A DNA stretch of 64,000 bases from Streptomyces buecherae (GTDB lineage: Bacteria > Actinomycetota > Actinomycetes > Streptomycetales > Streptomycetaceae). Shown here one piece after another: positions 41,528 to 51,146 of this stretch (the stretch's first letter is position 1; each line of letters begins with the position of its first letter). The DNA is taken from contig NZ_CP060404.1 in the NCBI RefSeq assembly GCF_014295035.1, positions 724,001 to 788,000 of the forward strand, written 5' to 3'. The translations under genes were made by a program, and so were the position numbers. Below the pieces are notes generated by a model, which worked only from the letters and a program-made list of their open reading frames with translations, was not told the origin of the DNA and searched no databases.

Positions 41528-42310
41528 TCAGACGGCTCCCACGCGGACGAGCTGGCCGCCCTCGGGATAGGCCAGCGCCTCGGCCGGCAGCGCCGACTCG
41601 CGCCCGCTGGACAGCACCGTCAGGGCCCCGGTGGGGGCCGCGTCCGGGGCGGGCTGCGCGCCGATCCGGCGCAGCGCCTGCGCGGCCACCGCGGCGGCGG
41701 AGCCGAAGAGCGTCACCGGCTCGGCGGCCTTGGCCTGGACGGCGGCCCGGATGCGGTCGGCGAGCAGCTCGTAGTGGGTGCAGCCGAGCACGACGGCGCG
41801 TACGCCCGGTGGAGTGAGTCCGGCCGCCGCGCCGACGGCGGCGTCGATGCCCAGCTCGTCGGCGTACTGCACGGCGTCGGCGAGGCCGGGGCAGGGCACC
41901 TCGACGACGCTGACCCGGGCGGCGAACTCTCGGATCAGCCGGGTCTGGTACGGGCTGCCGGTGGTCGCCGGCGTCGCCCAGATGGCCACCGGGCCGCCGC
42001 CGACGGCGGCCGGCTTGATGGCCGGCACCGTGCCGATCACCGGGAGCGCGGGCTCCAGCTCGGCGCGGAGGGCGGGCAGCGCGTGCACGGAGGCGGTGTT
42101 GCAGGCGACGATCAGCGCGTCGGGGCGGTGCGCGGCGGCGGCCCTGGCGCAGGCCAACGCGTGCGCGGTGATGTCGTCGGGGGTGCGCGGGCCCCAGGGC
42201 ATGCCGTCGGGGTCGCTGGACAGGACGAGATCGGCGTCCGGGCGCAGCCGGTGCACGGCGGCGGCCGCCGCCAGCAGGCCGAGGCCGGAGTCCATGAGCG
42301 CGATCTTCAC
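41528..42310 (-). CDS. Aspartate/glutamate racemase family protein (MurI-like)
   Basis: A 260-aa cofactor-independent racemase. The two catalytic cysteines are in ACNTAS (about 70) and LGCTHYE (about 182), and the substrate loop is MDSGLG at the N-terminus. Glutamate racemase supplies D-Glu for peptidoglycan. The second half of the DSG loop (LLAAAAAV) departs from the usual DSGIGGL, so this may be a paralogue with another acidic amino acid as substrate. Start GTG 42310 with AGGCGG upstream. Confidence 0.8.
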   Translation of the reverse strand: MKIALMDSGLGLLAAAAAVHRLRPDADLVLSSDPDGMPWGPRTPDDITAHALACARAAAAHRPDALIVACNTASVHALPALRAELEPALPVIGTVPAIKPAAVGGGPVAIWATPATTGSPYQTRLIREFAARVSVVEVPCPGLADAVQYADELGIDAAVGAAAGLTPPGVRAVVLGCTHYELLADRIRAAVQAKAAEPVTLFGSAAAVAAQALRRIGAQPAPDAAPTGALTVLSSGRESALPAEALAYPEGGQLVRVGAV

Positions 42311-42600
42311 TGCCGTACCGCCTCGCCTACCGGTCCGTCGCTGGGTGGGCCCGGCCGCTGTCGCGGGCGGCGGCGCGTGGCCCCGTGCGGCACGCCACCT
42401 GAGCGCGGCACTCGGTCACTTTAGTCGATGGGCCACCCCGCCCCGCCGGCGGATGCGGGCCGGGCCACGGGGCGAGCGCCGGCCGGACACGTCGGACACG
42501 TCGGGACACCGGCCCGCGCGAGCCCGCGCTGGCGCGCCCGCCGCACCGGATCGCGGGCACTGCCCCCGCGCACGGCGTTCACTGGGGCAGACTGCGAGGG

Positions 42601-43845
42601 GTGAGCGCGCTTACCTGGATCGCCCTGGCCTCGCTGGCCGCCTGGGCGTGGCTGCTGCTGGGGCAGGGTCTCTTCTGGCGTACGGACATCAGGCTGCCAC
42701 CGCGCGGCGCGCCGGCGGACGGGGCGTGGCCCACCGTCGCCATCGTCGTCCCCGCGCGGGACGAGGCGCAGGTACTGCCGATGAGTCTGCCGTCCCTACT
42801 GGAACAGGACTATCCGGGTCGGGCCGTGGTCTTCCTGATCGACGACGGCAGCACCGACGGCACCGCGAAGACCGCGCGCGTGCTGGCCACCGACTGCGAG
42901 CGGGGGCTGCCGCTGGTGGTGGCCTCGCCCGGGGCGCTGGAACCGGGCTGGACCGGCAAGCTGTGGGCGGTGCGGCACGGCATCACCCTGGCCAGGGCCC
43001 AGCTCGCGCCGGAGTACCTGCTGCTGACCGACGCGGACATCGCGCACGAGCCGGACAGCCTGCGGGAGTTGGTGTGCGCCGCTCGCTCGCGCGACCTCGA
43101 CCTGGTCTCGCAGATGGCACGGCTGCGGGTGGAGACGGTCTGGGAGCGGCTGATCGTGCCGGCCTTCGTGTACTTCTTCGCCCAGCTCTACCCGTTCCGC
43201 TGGGTCAACCGCCCCGGGGCGCGGACCGCCGCGGCGGCCGGTGGCTGCGTGCTGCTGCGCACCGACGCCGCCGAGCGGGCGCGCGTTCCGGAGAGCATTC
43301 GCCAGTCGGTGATCGACGACGTGGCCCTGGCGCGCGTGGTCAAGCGCGCCGGCGGGGGTCCGGTGGCGACGGCGCGCGGTGCGGGTGCGCCGGACGCACC
43401 GGGCGGGCGCGCGGCCAGGGGGCGGATCTGGCTGGGCCTCGCGGAGCGGGTGGACAGCGTGCGGCCCTATCCGCACCCGCGCGAGCTGTGGCGGATGGTC
43501 TCGCGCAGCGCGTACGCCCAACTGCGGCACAGTCCGGCGCTGCTGGCGCTGACCGTGGTCGGGCTCGCCGTGGTCTACCTCGCTCCCCCGGTGGCCGTGG
43601 GCGTGGGGGCCTGGCGGGGCGAGCGGGTGGCGTGGCTGGTCGGGGGGCTGGCCTGGGCGGTGATGGCCGGCACGTTCCTGCCCATGCTGCGCTACTACCG
43701 GCAGTCGCTGTGGTGGGCGCCGCTGCTGCCGCTCATGGCGGCGCTGTACCTGCTGATGACGGTGGACTCGGCGATCCAGCACTACCGGGGCCGGGGCGCG
43801 GCCTGGAAGGGGCGCACGTACGCCCGTCCCGAGGCCGCGCCGTGA
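42601..43845 (+). CDS. Family 2 glycosyltransferase, HpnB-like
   Basis: A 414-aa membrane-anchored GT2. It has an N-terminal signal-anchor (LTWIALASLAAWAWLLLG), nucleotide-sugar binding VAIVVPARDEAQ and DDGSTDGT, catalytic DADIAHE (about 142), and three C-terminal membrane segments. The overall pattern is that of hopene-associated HpnB. No squalene-hopene cyclase gene is nearby, so a hopanoid role is only a suggestion. Divergent from the racemase. GTG start at 42601. Confidence 0.8.
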   Translation: MSALTWIALASLAAWAWLLLGQGLFWRTDIRLPPRGAPADGAWPTVAIVVPARDEAQVLPMSLPSLLEQDYPGRAVVFLIDDGSTDGTAKTARVLATDCERGLPLVVASPGALEPGWTGKLWAVRHGITLARAQLAPEYLLLTDADIAHEPDSLRELVCAARSRDLDLVSQMARLRVETVWERLIVPAFVYFFAQLYPFRWVNRPGARTAAAAGGCVLLRTDAAERARVPESIRQSVIDDVALARVVKRAGGGPVATARGAGAPDAPGGRAARGRIWLGLAERVDSVRPYPHPRELWRMVSRSAYAQLRHSPALLALTVVGLAVVYLAPPVAVGVGAWRGERVAWLVGGLAWAVMAGTFLPMLRYYRQSLWWAPLLPLMAALYLLMTVDSAIQHYRGRGAAWKGRTYARPEAAP

Positions 43846-43896
43846 GCGCGGTGAGGCGCGGCGAGCGCCGCCCCGCGCACCCGTCCGGGCCTGGTG

Positions 43897-45225
43897 TCAC
43901 TTGCGGCCCGGCGTCCAGTTCATGCCCCAGCCGTACGCGCGGTCCAGGGTGCGCTGCGGGCTGACGCCCCGGTCGGGCACCAGGTAGCGGGCCTCGCGCT
44001 GGACGACGAGGTCGCCGTTGTCGTTGGTGATCAGCGCGAGCGCGCAGACGTTGGAGGGCACGGTGCACTCGTCGAGCGAGAAGTCCACCGGCGCGCCGTG
44101 CTGCGGGCTGAGGGTGACGGTGGCGTTGAGGTTGGCGAAGCTGCGGGCGCCCTCGTAGATCGTGACGAAGACCAGGATGCGGCGGAAGAGGTCCTTGGCG
44201 TCGAGGTTGATCGTGAGGTTCTCGCCCTCGCTGCGGGCGCCGGTGCGGTCGTCCGCGTCCAGGTGGATGAAGGGCGGCTGGTGCAGGGCGCCGAAGGAGT
44301 TGCCCAGCGCCTGCACGACGCCCTTGCTGCCGTCGGCCAGCTCGAAGAAGGCGCCGAGGTCCAGGTCGAGGTCGGAGTGCAGGGCCATCGCCTTGCCCAG
44401 CTTCTGGCCCCAGCTCTTGAACTGCTTGTGCTCCTGCCAGTTGAGGTTGACCCGCATCGCGCCCGAGGTGCCGCCCTGCTTGGTGAGCGAGACGGTGGGC
44501 GCCTCCTTGGTCAGCGTGACCTTGGTGAGCCGTACGGGCCCGCCGGCGGGGGCCGGGGCCGCGGGCGCGACGGGCGGCGCGGGCGCGGCCGGGGCGACGG
44601 GCGGGGGCGGCAGCGGGGCGGCGGGCGCGGTGGGCGGCGGGGGCGGGGCGGTCACGGGGGCCGCGGCGGGGGCGGCTGCCGCGGTGTCGGCGGGGCCGGG
44701 CCGCGGCTCGTCGACGCTGATGCCGTAGTCGGTGGCCAGGCCGCCGAGGCCGGTGTCGTACCCCTGGCCGACGGCGCGGAACTTCCAGGCGCCCTGGCGT
44801 CGGTAGAGCTCGCCGAGGACGAACGCGGTCTCCACGGAGGCGTCGTCGCTGTCGAACCGGGCCAGTTCGGCCCCGCCGGCAGCGTCCAGCACTCTGATGT
44901 GCAGCCCCGGCACCTGCCCGAAGGTTCCGCCGTCGGCGGAGGCGGCCAGCACGATGGTCTCGATGGCCGGCTCGACCTGGGTCAGGTTCACCGACAGGCT
45001 GTCGGTGACCTCGGCGCCGGTGCGCTTGCCCTCGTGGCGCACGGCGCCGGAGCTGTGCTCGGCCTGGTTGTAGAAGACGAAGTCCGCGTCGGAGCGGACC
45101 TTTCCGCCGGCCAGCAGCAGGGCCGACGCGTCCACGTCAGGAACTCCCGCCCCGCCGCGCCAGCTCAGTTCGATCCGTACCGCCGAGGCCGGCACGGGCA
45201 CGTTCATGCCCTTGCGCATCGTCAT
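43897..45225 (-). CDS. Two-domain TerD family protein
   Basis: A 442-aa protein made of an N-terminal TerD-like domain (about 1-170; [20 protein letters not shown] and DLTQ/IETIV pattern), a Pro/Ala-only linker of about 60 residues, and a second TerD/TerA-like domain ([43 protein letters not shown]). TerD proteins bind Ca2+ and belong to tellurite/stress-response membrane systems. Start ATG 45225 with GTGGGGG upstream is preferred to ATG 45246. No other ter genes are next to it. Confidence 0.85.
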   Translation of the reverse strand: MTMRKGMNVPVPASAVRIELSWRGGAGVPDVDASALLLAGGKVRSDADFVFYNQAEHSSGAVRHEGKRTGAEVTDSLSVNLTQVEPAIETIVLAASADGGTFGQVPGLHIRVLDAAGGAELARFDSDDASVETAFVLGELYRRQGAWKFRAVGQGYDTGLGGLATDYGISVDEPRPGPADTAAAAPAAAPVTAPPPPPTAPAAPLPPPPVAPAAPAPPVAPAAPAPAGGPVRLTKVTLTKEAPTVSLTKQGGTSGAMRVNLNWQEHKQFKSWGQKLGKAMALHSDLDLDLGAFFELADGSKGVVQALGNSFGALHQPPFIHLDADDRTGARSEGENLTINLDAKDLFRRILVFVTIYEGARSFANLNATVTLSPQHGAPVDFSLDECTVPSNVCALALITNDNGDLVVQREARYLVPDRGVSPQRTLDRAYGWGMNWTPGRK

Positions 45226-45438
45226 GTTCCCCCACTTTCCTTTCACTCACCGGACGCCAAGACACAGGACAACTGCCGGCAACCCGTCCAGAACGCGCTC
45301 TTTACAGGATCTCAACGTACCCCGGCGACCGATTTTCCCGAATTCACGCGGATTGGGAACCACGGCCGGCCGGAACACGCGTAACAAGCTTCTTATCCGA
45401 CTCCCCAACCGGCACATGGTGGGCTTAACTTAAGGGCT

Positions 45439-45897
45439 ATGACCCTCCCCCGCAGCGGCTACGGCGGCGGCTACTATCCCGCGCCGAACTTCCCTGACAC
45501 CCCGATCTACGACAGCCTTGTCGCCGAGCGGGGCACACCGCAGATCGCCCCCATCCGCGTCCCGTCGCCCTACGACGCGGGCGGCCACTTCCCGCCGGCC
45601 CTGCCGTCGGCGCTCCCCGCGCTCCCGGCCGGCCCCTCCCAGCACACCCCGCCGCCCTACGGCCAGCAGGGTCCGCCGCAGCCCGCCCTCCAGCAGGCGC
45701 CCGCACCCTACATCCCGCCGCAGGCGGGCGGCCCGCGCGGCTACCCGGGCCCGCAGCAGGCCCAGCAGCCGCGCCCGGCGGCTCCGAACGGGTACGAGGC
45801 CATGCGCCCGATCGCGGCCCGGCCCGCGGCCCCGCGCCCCAACCCGGCGCCCTACCCCGAGCAGTACGGCCGCCAGCACCCCGGCCAGGGTTACTGA
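45439..45897 (+). CDS. Proline/glutamine-rich conserved Streptomyces protein (DUF6643-like)
   Basis: A 152-aa soluble protein. The first 50 residues (RSGYGGGYYPAPNFPDTPIY, AERGTPQIAPIRVPSPYD) look conserved and tyrosine-rich, while the remainder is low-complexity Pro/Gln/Ala. I recognise the N-terminal pattern from uncharacterised Streptomyces proteins of the DUF6643 type. No catalytic features are seen. ATG 45439 follows an AAGGG sequence closely. Confidence 0.7.
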   Translation: MTLPRSGYGGGYYPAPNFPDTPIYDSLVAERGTPQIAPIRVPSPYDAGGHFPPALPSALPALPAGPSQHTPPPYGQQGPPQPALQQAPAPYIPPQAGGPRGYPGPQQAQQPRPAAPNGYEAMRPIAARPAAPRPNPAPYPEQYGRQHPGQGY

Positions 45898-46132
45898 GCC
45901 GGCCCGCCACCCCGCGCGGGCCCGCGCCACACCCGTCCGATCGCACCGCCGCTACGGTCGGCATCGCCCGCGGTCACGCCGCGGGCGATGCGGGGAACCG
46001 AGGGAAGTACCGCCGGCCCCAACGCCGCCGAGCCGCCGGCCGCCACGCACCACGTGTCGTACGCCACGTGTGCGGGCCACCCACCGACCCACCGGCTGCC
46101 GGGCGCGCGGGGCCGGCTGGCAAGATGGGGCC

Positions 46133-46963
46133 ATGTCCGAAGCTCAGCTCAGCGCGGTCCACGTCTACCCCGTCAAGTCCGTCGGCGGGTGCGCACTCGG
46201 CGAAGCCGCCGTCGAGCCGTGGGGGTTGGCCGGTGACCGGCGCTGGCTGCTCGTCAAGCCCGACGGCACCTTTCTGACGCAGCGACACCTGCCGCGCATG
46301 GCGCTGGGCACCGCCGAGCCGCTGCCGGACGGCGGCATCGCCCTCAGCGCGGCCGGCCTGGAGCCCCTGACGGTGCCGGTGCCCGATCCGCGCGCGCACC
46401 GCGTCTCCACCGTGCGCGTCTTCCAGGACCCGGTCGAGCTGGTGTGGACCGAGGGTGCGGGCAGCGCGTGGTTCAGCGAACTCCTCGGCCGCGAGGTCTT
46501 CCTCGCCCACCTCGACGACCCCGCGCGGCGGCGCCCGATCAACCCGCGGTACGCGCGCCCCGGCGAGACGGTCTCCCTCGCCGACAGCATGCCCTTCCTG
46601 GTCACCACGACCGCCTCGCTGGCAGACCTCAACTCCCTGATCGCGCGGGGGGATCTCGCGCACGAGGGCCCGCTGCCGATGAACCGCTTCCGCCCCAACC
46701 TCGTCGTGGACGGCGTCGAGCCCTGGGCCGAGGACGGCTGGCGCAAGCTGTTGATCGGCGACGTCGCCTTCCGCGTGGCCAAGCCCAGCTCCCGCTGCGT
46801 GATCACCACCACCGACCAGCGGACGGCCGAGCGCGGCAGGGAGCCGCTGCGCACGCTGGCCCGACACCACCGGATCGACAACAAGGTGGTCTTCGGACAG
46901 AACCTCATCCCCGAACACACCGGGACCGTACGGGTAGGCGACCCAGTCAAGATCCTTGAGTAG
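46133..46963 (+). CDS. MOSC domain-containing protein
   Basis: A 276-aa protein with the MOSC beta-barrel N-terminal domain (SAVHVYPVKSVGGCALGEA and GDRRWLLV) followed by the MOSC sulfur-carrier domain (NRFRPNLVVDG, PSSRCVITTTDQRT with the conserved Cys in SRCVITT). Relatives such as mARC/YcbX carry a molybdenum cofactor and reduce N-hydroxylated compounds. The specific substrate here is unknown. ATG 46133 lies in a G-rich context (ATGGGGCC). Confidence 0.88.
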   Translation: MSEAQLSAVHVYPVKSVGGCALGEAAVEPWGLAGDRRWLLVKPDGTFLTQRHLPRMALGTAEPLPDGGIALSAAGLEPLTVPVPDPRAHRVSTVRVFQDPVELVWTEGAGSAWFSELLGREVFLAHLDDPARRRPINPRYARPGETVSLADSMPFLVTTTASLADLNSLIARGDLAHEGPLPMNRFRPNLVVDGVEPWAEDGWRKLLIGDVAFRVAKPSSRCVITTTDQRTAERGREPLRTLARHHRIDNKVVFGQNLIPEHTGTVRVGDPVKILE

Positions 46964-47104
46964 TGACCAGTTTCGGGCAATTCAGATCAGAACAAGGGCG
47001 CATCGTCCTGTACGCCGTAGTGTCAGCTCTCGCTGAGAGCGCCCCCGCGGGCGCCGCGACGCCATCAGCAGCGCTGCCGACGCCGACAGGGGGCCGAGAG
47101 ACAG

Positions 47105-47986
47105 ATGCCTGCCTCGGAGGTGGAGGGCAGCCGCCTGATGCCCGTGCACCACATGCGACCTGGAGACCATGCCTTCGTGAGTTACGGAGACGGCGAGTCC
47201 CGTTCGCAGATCATGGCGACCTACGCCTGGCTCGGCGTCGCGCGCGGCGAGAAGGTGACGATCTACGCCGACCCCCGCCTCGACGAGCGGGAGATGCGGC
47301 ACACGGTGCACGCCCGTGGCCCGTCCATGGCTCCCGCGCTCGGCCGGGGCCAGGTGGAGTTCAGCACGATGCGGGCGCTGCTCAGCCCTGACCGCGAGTT
47401 CACCGTCCGGCGCCAGCAGTCGCGGCTGGCCGAGGAGACCGAGCGCGCCCTGCACCAGGGGTACACCGGCTTCCGCGCCTTCATCGACATGGCCTGGGTG
47501 GCCGACCTGAACGCCGACGTCGCGGTGGTCATCCACCGCGAGACCCACGCCGACCACCTGTTCGCCGACGGCCACTACAGCGAGATCTGCGCCTACGACC
47601 AGCGCTGGTTCGCCCGGGACGTGCTCGACCAGATGGCCGAGGCCCACCCCTGCCGGCTGCTCGACCGGCTCGGGCTGCTCAGCATCACCGCGGCCGAGGA
47701 CACGCTGCTCGTGGTCGGCGAGGCCGACGTCAGCGGGCGGGCGCGCTTCACCGGCGGCGTGCGGGCCGCGCTCGCGCGCACCGACCGGTCGGCCCTGCTG
47801 ACGATCGACCTGTCGCGGCTGCACTTCCTCTCGCTGGGGTGCGCGACCGACCTGTTGGCGCTCGCTGCCGTGGGCGGCCCGCGGCTGTCGGTCGCCTGCT
47901 CCCCGCTCGTGGCGCGCACGCTGCGCCGACTCGGCTCCGATGCCCTCCCCCAGCTCGCGTTGATCGAGGTGAGCCGTCAGTGCTAG
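47105..47986 (+). CDS. MEDS-domain sensor with C-terminal STAS-like domain
   Basis: A 293-aa regulator. Residues about 15-180 are a MEDS (DcmR-sensory) domain (HMRPGDHAFVSYGDGES, TYAWLGVARGEKVTIYADP, ICAYDQRWF). Residues about 195-290 are an anti-anti-sigma-type STAS domain (LTIDLSRLHFLSLGCATDLL). Such proteins partner with HATPase anti-sigma factors. The next gene encodes exactly that and overlaps by seven bases. The start could also be the ATG at 47138 behind GTGGAGGG. Confidence 0.82.
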   Translation: MPASEVEGSRLMPVHHMRPGDHAFVSYGDGESRSQIMATYAWLGVARGEKVTIYADPRLDEREMRHTVHARGPSMAPALGRGQVEFSTMRALLSPDREFTVRRQQSRLAEETERALHQGYTGFRAFIDMAWVADLNADVAVVIHRETHADHLFADGHYSEICAYDQRWFARDVLDQMAEAHPCRLLDRLGLLSITAAEDTLLVVGEADVSGRARFTGGVRAALARTDRSALLTIDLSRLHFLSLGCATDLLALAAVGGPRLSVACSPLVARTLRRLGSDALPQLALIEVSRQC

Positions 47987-48405
47987 CCGATTTCCGCCGC
48001 CCCTCCCACGGCGAGGCGGACGGACGCTTGCTGGACCGTCACTTCACCGCGCGCGACCTGCCGTTGCTGCGGGTCCTGGTGGAGGAGCGCGCGGCGTGGG
48101 CCGGGCTGCCCGAGGCCCGGCGCGGGGACTTCGTACTGGCCGTGGACGAGATCGCCACCAACGCGATCGAGCACGCGGGCGGCCGGGGCCACCTGGTACT
48201 GCGCCGCGTCGGCGGCGAACTGGAGTGCACCATCAGCGACAACGGCCCCGGCTTCAGCGAGGAGGTCATCCCGGACGTGCTCCCGGGGCTCGACGGGGCG
48301 CACACCGGGCGCGGCCTGTGGCTGACCCGACTCGTCTCCGACCGGCTCGCGGTCAGGGCGGGGAGCTTCGGCGCCGTCGTCACTCTGGCGATGCGCGTGC
48401 GCTAG
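47980..48405 (+). CDS. ATP-binding anti-sigma-type regulator (HATPase_c_2)
   Basis: A 141-aa GHKL ATPase with N box DEIATNAIEHA, G1 box ISDNGPGF and G2 box HTGRGLWL. It has no dimerisation/phosphoacceptor domain, so it is an RsbW/SpoIIAB-like switch kinase rather than a sensor kinase. GTG 47980 overlaps the MEDS/STAS stop by seven bases and has GAGGTG eight bases upstream. The pair looks like a partner-switching module; the sigma factor is not in the window. Confidence 0.85.
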   Translation: MLADFRRPSHGEADGRLLDRHFTARDLPLLRVLVEERAAWAGLPEARRGDFVLAVDEIATNAIEHAGGRGHLVLRRVGGELECTISDNGPGFSEEVIPDVLPGLDGAHTGRGLWLTRLVSDRLAVRAGSFGAVVTLAMRVR

Positions 48406-48701
48406 CCCCGGCGCCGCCCGCGCGGAAGCAGGCGCGCGGGCGCGAAGCCGGCGCGCGGGGCGCGGCGAAACCACCCGAGCCGACGGTCGCGGACGGCGGC
48501 GATGACGGCGCACGGCGGCGCACCGAGGGCGCGCTGAAGCAGGGCGCCGCCGAGGGCGAGCCGGCCCGGATCGGGGCATGCCGGGCACCGGATGCGCACT
48601 GGTCAACTCCCCCACACGGCGCACGCTACGGTGGTCCTTCCGGTACACCACACGGCCGTACGCCGGTCGACGCACGCACGAGGTGGGGGCACGACAACAC
48701 C

Positions 48702-51134
48702 ATGGCTCAGGGCTCGGTCCAGGTGACGCACAGCGGCACGTCGCGGTGGCGGCGGCGCACGGGAGAGTACGCCTCGCTCACGGCGGCCCTGGAGGCGGCG
48801 GGGGACGGCGACCTGCTCACCGTGGCCCCGGGCACGTACCGGGAGAACGTGGTGCTGACGCGGGCCGTCACGCTCCGCGGCCCGGAGGGGGCGCGGGGCG
48901 CGGTGCGGATCGCCCCGACCGAGGGCGTCGCGCTCACCGTGCGCGCCTCGGCGGTCGTGCGGGACGTGCACATCGAGGGTCAGGACTCCGCGGCCCCGGC
49001 CCTGCTGGTCGAGGACGGCTCGCCGGACCTGGCGGACGTGCGGGTCGCCACGCGCTCGGCGGTCGGCATCGAGGTGCGCGGCACGGCCCGGCCCACGGTG
49101 CGCCGCTGCACGGTGGACAACCCGGCGGGCATCGGGCTGAGCGTGTTGGACGGCGCGGCCGGGATCTTCGAGGAGTGCGAGGTGGTCGCGGCCGGCCAGT
49201 CGGGCGTCTCGGTGCGCGGCGGCGCCCACCCGCGCCTGGAGCGCTGCCGGGTGCACCACGCCAGCGGCGCCGGGCTCTCCGTCACCGGCGAGGGCAGCAC
49301 GCTGGAGGCCGTGGGCTGCGAGGTGTACGAGATCAAGGGCTCGGGCGTGCAGGTCTCCGCCCGCGCCGCCGCGCTGCTGACGGACTGCCAGATCCACCGC
49401 ACCACGGCCGACGGGGTCAACCTCGACACGGACGCGGTGCTCACACTGGCCGACTGCGACCTGCACGACGTGCCGGAGAACGCGATCGACCTGCGCTCGC
49501 GCTCGGTGCTCACGCTGACCCGCTCCACGGTGCGGCGGTTCGGGCGCAACGGGCTCTCGGTATGGGACCCGGGCACCCGGGTGGACGCCAACCAGTGCGA
49601 GATCCACGACAGTACGGGCGACTACCCCGCGGTGTGGGTGAGCGACGGAGCCGCCGCGGTGCTGGACGGGTGCCGGGTGCACGACGTGCCGGACGCGCTG
49701 TTCGTCCTCGACCGCGGCTCCCGCGTCGACGTGGTGGACAGCGACCTGTCGCAGGTGCGCAACACCGCCGTGTCGGTCAGCGACGGCGCCAGCGCGCAGC
49801 TCGACGACTGCCGGATACGCGAGGCGGCGACCGGTGCCTGGTTCCGCGACCACGGCAGCGGCGGCACCCTGGCCGGCTGCACCATCGACTCCGTCTCGAC
49901 CGGGGTGATCGTCACCAAGGGCGCCGACCCGACGATCGAGCGCTGCACCGTCACCTCGCCGTCCGAGGCCGGGTTCTACGTCTCGGCCGAGGGCCGGGGC
50001 TCCTTCCACAACTGCCGGGTGACCGGCAGCGGCGGCTACGGTTTCCACGTCATCGACGGCTGCCGCGCCACGCTGACCCGCTGCCGCACGGAGCGCTGCG
50101 CGCGCGGCGGGTACGAGTTCGCCGAGCCCGGGCCCACCAGCGAGGACTGCACCAGCGACGAGAGCGCCACGCACGCCCCACCGCCGCCCACCCCCGGTGG
50201 CGGCGTCGGCCCGACCGGCGCGTTCGGGCAGCCCGCCGTGCAGACGGTCGGGCTCCTCGGCGGCGTGCCGAGCCAGTCCGTCGCGGCCCCGCGGGCGGCT
50301 TCCGTACCGGAGCCCGAGCCGGTCAGGGCGTCCGACGATGTGCTGGGCGAGCTCGACACGCTGGTCGGCCTGGAGAGCGTCAAGCGCGAGGTGCGGGCGC
50401 TGATCGACATGATCGAGGTGGGGCGGAGGCGCCAGCAGGCGGGGCTCAAGGCCGCGTCCGTGCGCCGACACCTGGTCTTCACCGGCTCCCCCGGCACGGG
50501 CAAGACCACCGTGGCCCGGCTCTACGGTGAGATCCTGGCCTCGCTCGGGGTGCTGGAGCGCGGGCACCTGGTCGAGGTCTCCCGCGTCGACCTGGTCGGC
50601 GAGCACATCGGCTCCACCGCGATCCGTACCCAGGAGGCGTTCGAGCGGGCTCGCGGCGGGGTGCTGTTCATCGACGAGGCGTACGCCCTCTCGCCCGAGG
50701 ACTCCGGGCGCGACTTCGGGCGCGAGGCCATCGACACGCTGGTGAAGCTGATGGAGGACCACCGGGACTCGGTGGTGGTCATCGTCGCCGGGTACACCGT
50801 GGAGATGGCCCGCTTCCTGTCCGTCAACCCGGGCGTGGCCTCGCGGTTCTCACGCACCATCAGGTTCGGCGACTACGGGCCCGACGAGTTGTTGCGGATC
50901 GTGGAGCAGCAGTCGGAGGAGCACGAGTACCGGCTGGCCGAGGGCACGGCCGAGTCGCTGCTCAAGTACTTCACGGCCTTCCCCAAGGACGCGGCGTTCG
51001 GCAACGGGCGCACCGCGCGGCAGACGTTCGAGGCGATGGTCGAGCGGCACGCGGGCCGGGTGGCGCAGCACCCGGACCCGAGCACCGACGAACTCACGCT
51101 GCTGTACCCGGAGGACCTGCCGGAGCTGCCCTAG
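48702..51134 (+). CDS. Right-handed beta-helix repeat protein fused to CbxX-type AAA+ ATPase
   Basis: An 810-aa protein. Residues about 20-500 are repeating short strands of PbH1/NosD-type parallel beta-helix (recurring CxVxxAxxxGVxVxxGAxPxLExC-like units). A Pro/Gly linker leads to an AAA+ domain from about 540: Walker A GSPGTGKTTVARLYG (Lys near 603), Walker B VLFIDEAYAL, and sensor/arginine-finger region SRFSRTIRF. The ATPase half resembles CbxX/CfqX and the EccA family. The fusion suggests a solenoid recognition scaffold coupled to an ATP-driven remodelling domain. Start ATG 48702; upstream in-frame sequence overlaps no gene but is Arg/Gly-rich. It converges on the next gene with 12 bp between stops. 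Confidence 0.85.
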   Translation: MAQGSVQVTHSGTSRWRRRTGEYASLTAALEAAGDGDLLTVAPGTYRENVVLTRAVTLRGPEGARGAVRIAPTEGVALTVRASAVVRDVHIEGQDSAAPALLVEDGSPDLADVRVATRSAVGIEVRGTARPTVRRCTVDNPAGIGLSVLDGAAGIFEECEVVAAGQSGVSVRGGAHPRLERCRVHHASGAGLSVTGEGSTLEAVGCEVYEIKGSGVQVSARAAALLTDCQIHRTTADGVNLDTDAVLTLADCDLHDVPENAIDLRSRSVLTLTRSTVRRFGRNGLSVWDPGTRVDANQCEIHDSTGDYPAVWVSDGAAAVLDGCRVHDVPDALFVLDRGSRVDVVDSDLSQVRNTAVSVSDGASAQLDDCRIREAATGAWFRDHGSGGTLAGCTIDSVSTGVIVTKGADPTIERCTVTSPSEAGFYVSAEGRGSFHNCRVTGSGGYGFHVIDGCRATLTRCRTERCARGGYEFAEPGPTSEDCTSDESATHAPPPPTPGGGVGPTGAFGQPAVQTVGLLGGVPSQSVAAPRAASVPEPEPVRASDDVLGELDTLVGLESVKREVRALIDMIEVGRRRQQAGLKAASVRRHLVFTGSPGTGKTTVARLYGEILASLGVLERGHLVEVSRVDLVGEHIGSTAIRTQEAFERARGGVLFIDEAYALSPEDSGRDFGREAIDTLVKLMEDHRDSVVVIVAGYTVEMARFLSVNPGVASRFSRTIRFGDYGPDELLRIVEQQSEEHEYRLAEGTAESLLKYFTAFPKDAAFGNGRTARQTFEAMVERHAGRVAQHPDPSTDELTLLYPEDLPELP

Positions 51135-51146
51135 CCTCCGGGCGGG

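Noticed and set aside
48603..50762. Minus-strand open frame opposite the beta-helix/AAA+ gene
   Set aside because: Composition is His/Val/Arg-rich with no motifs, while the plus strand encodes Walker A/B and a regular repeat.
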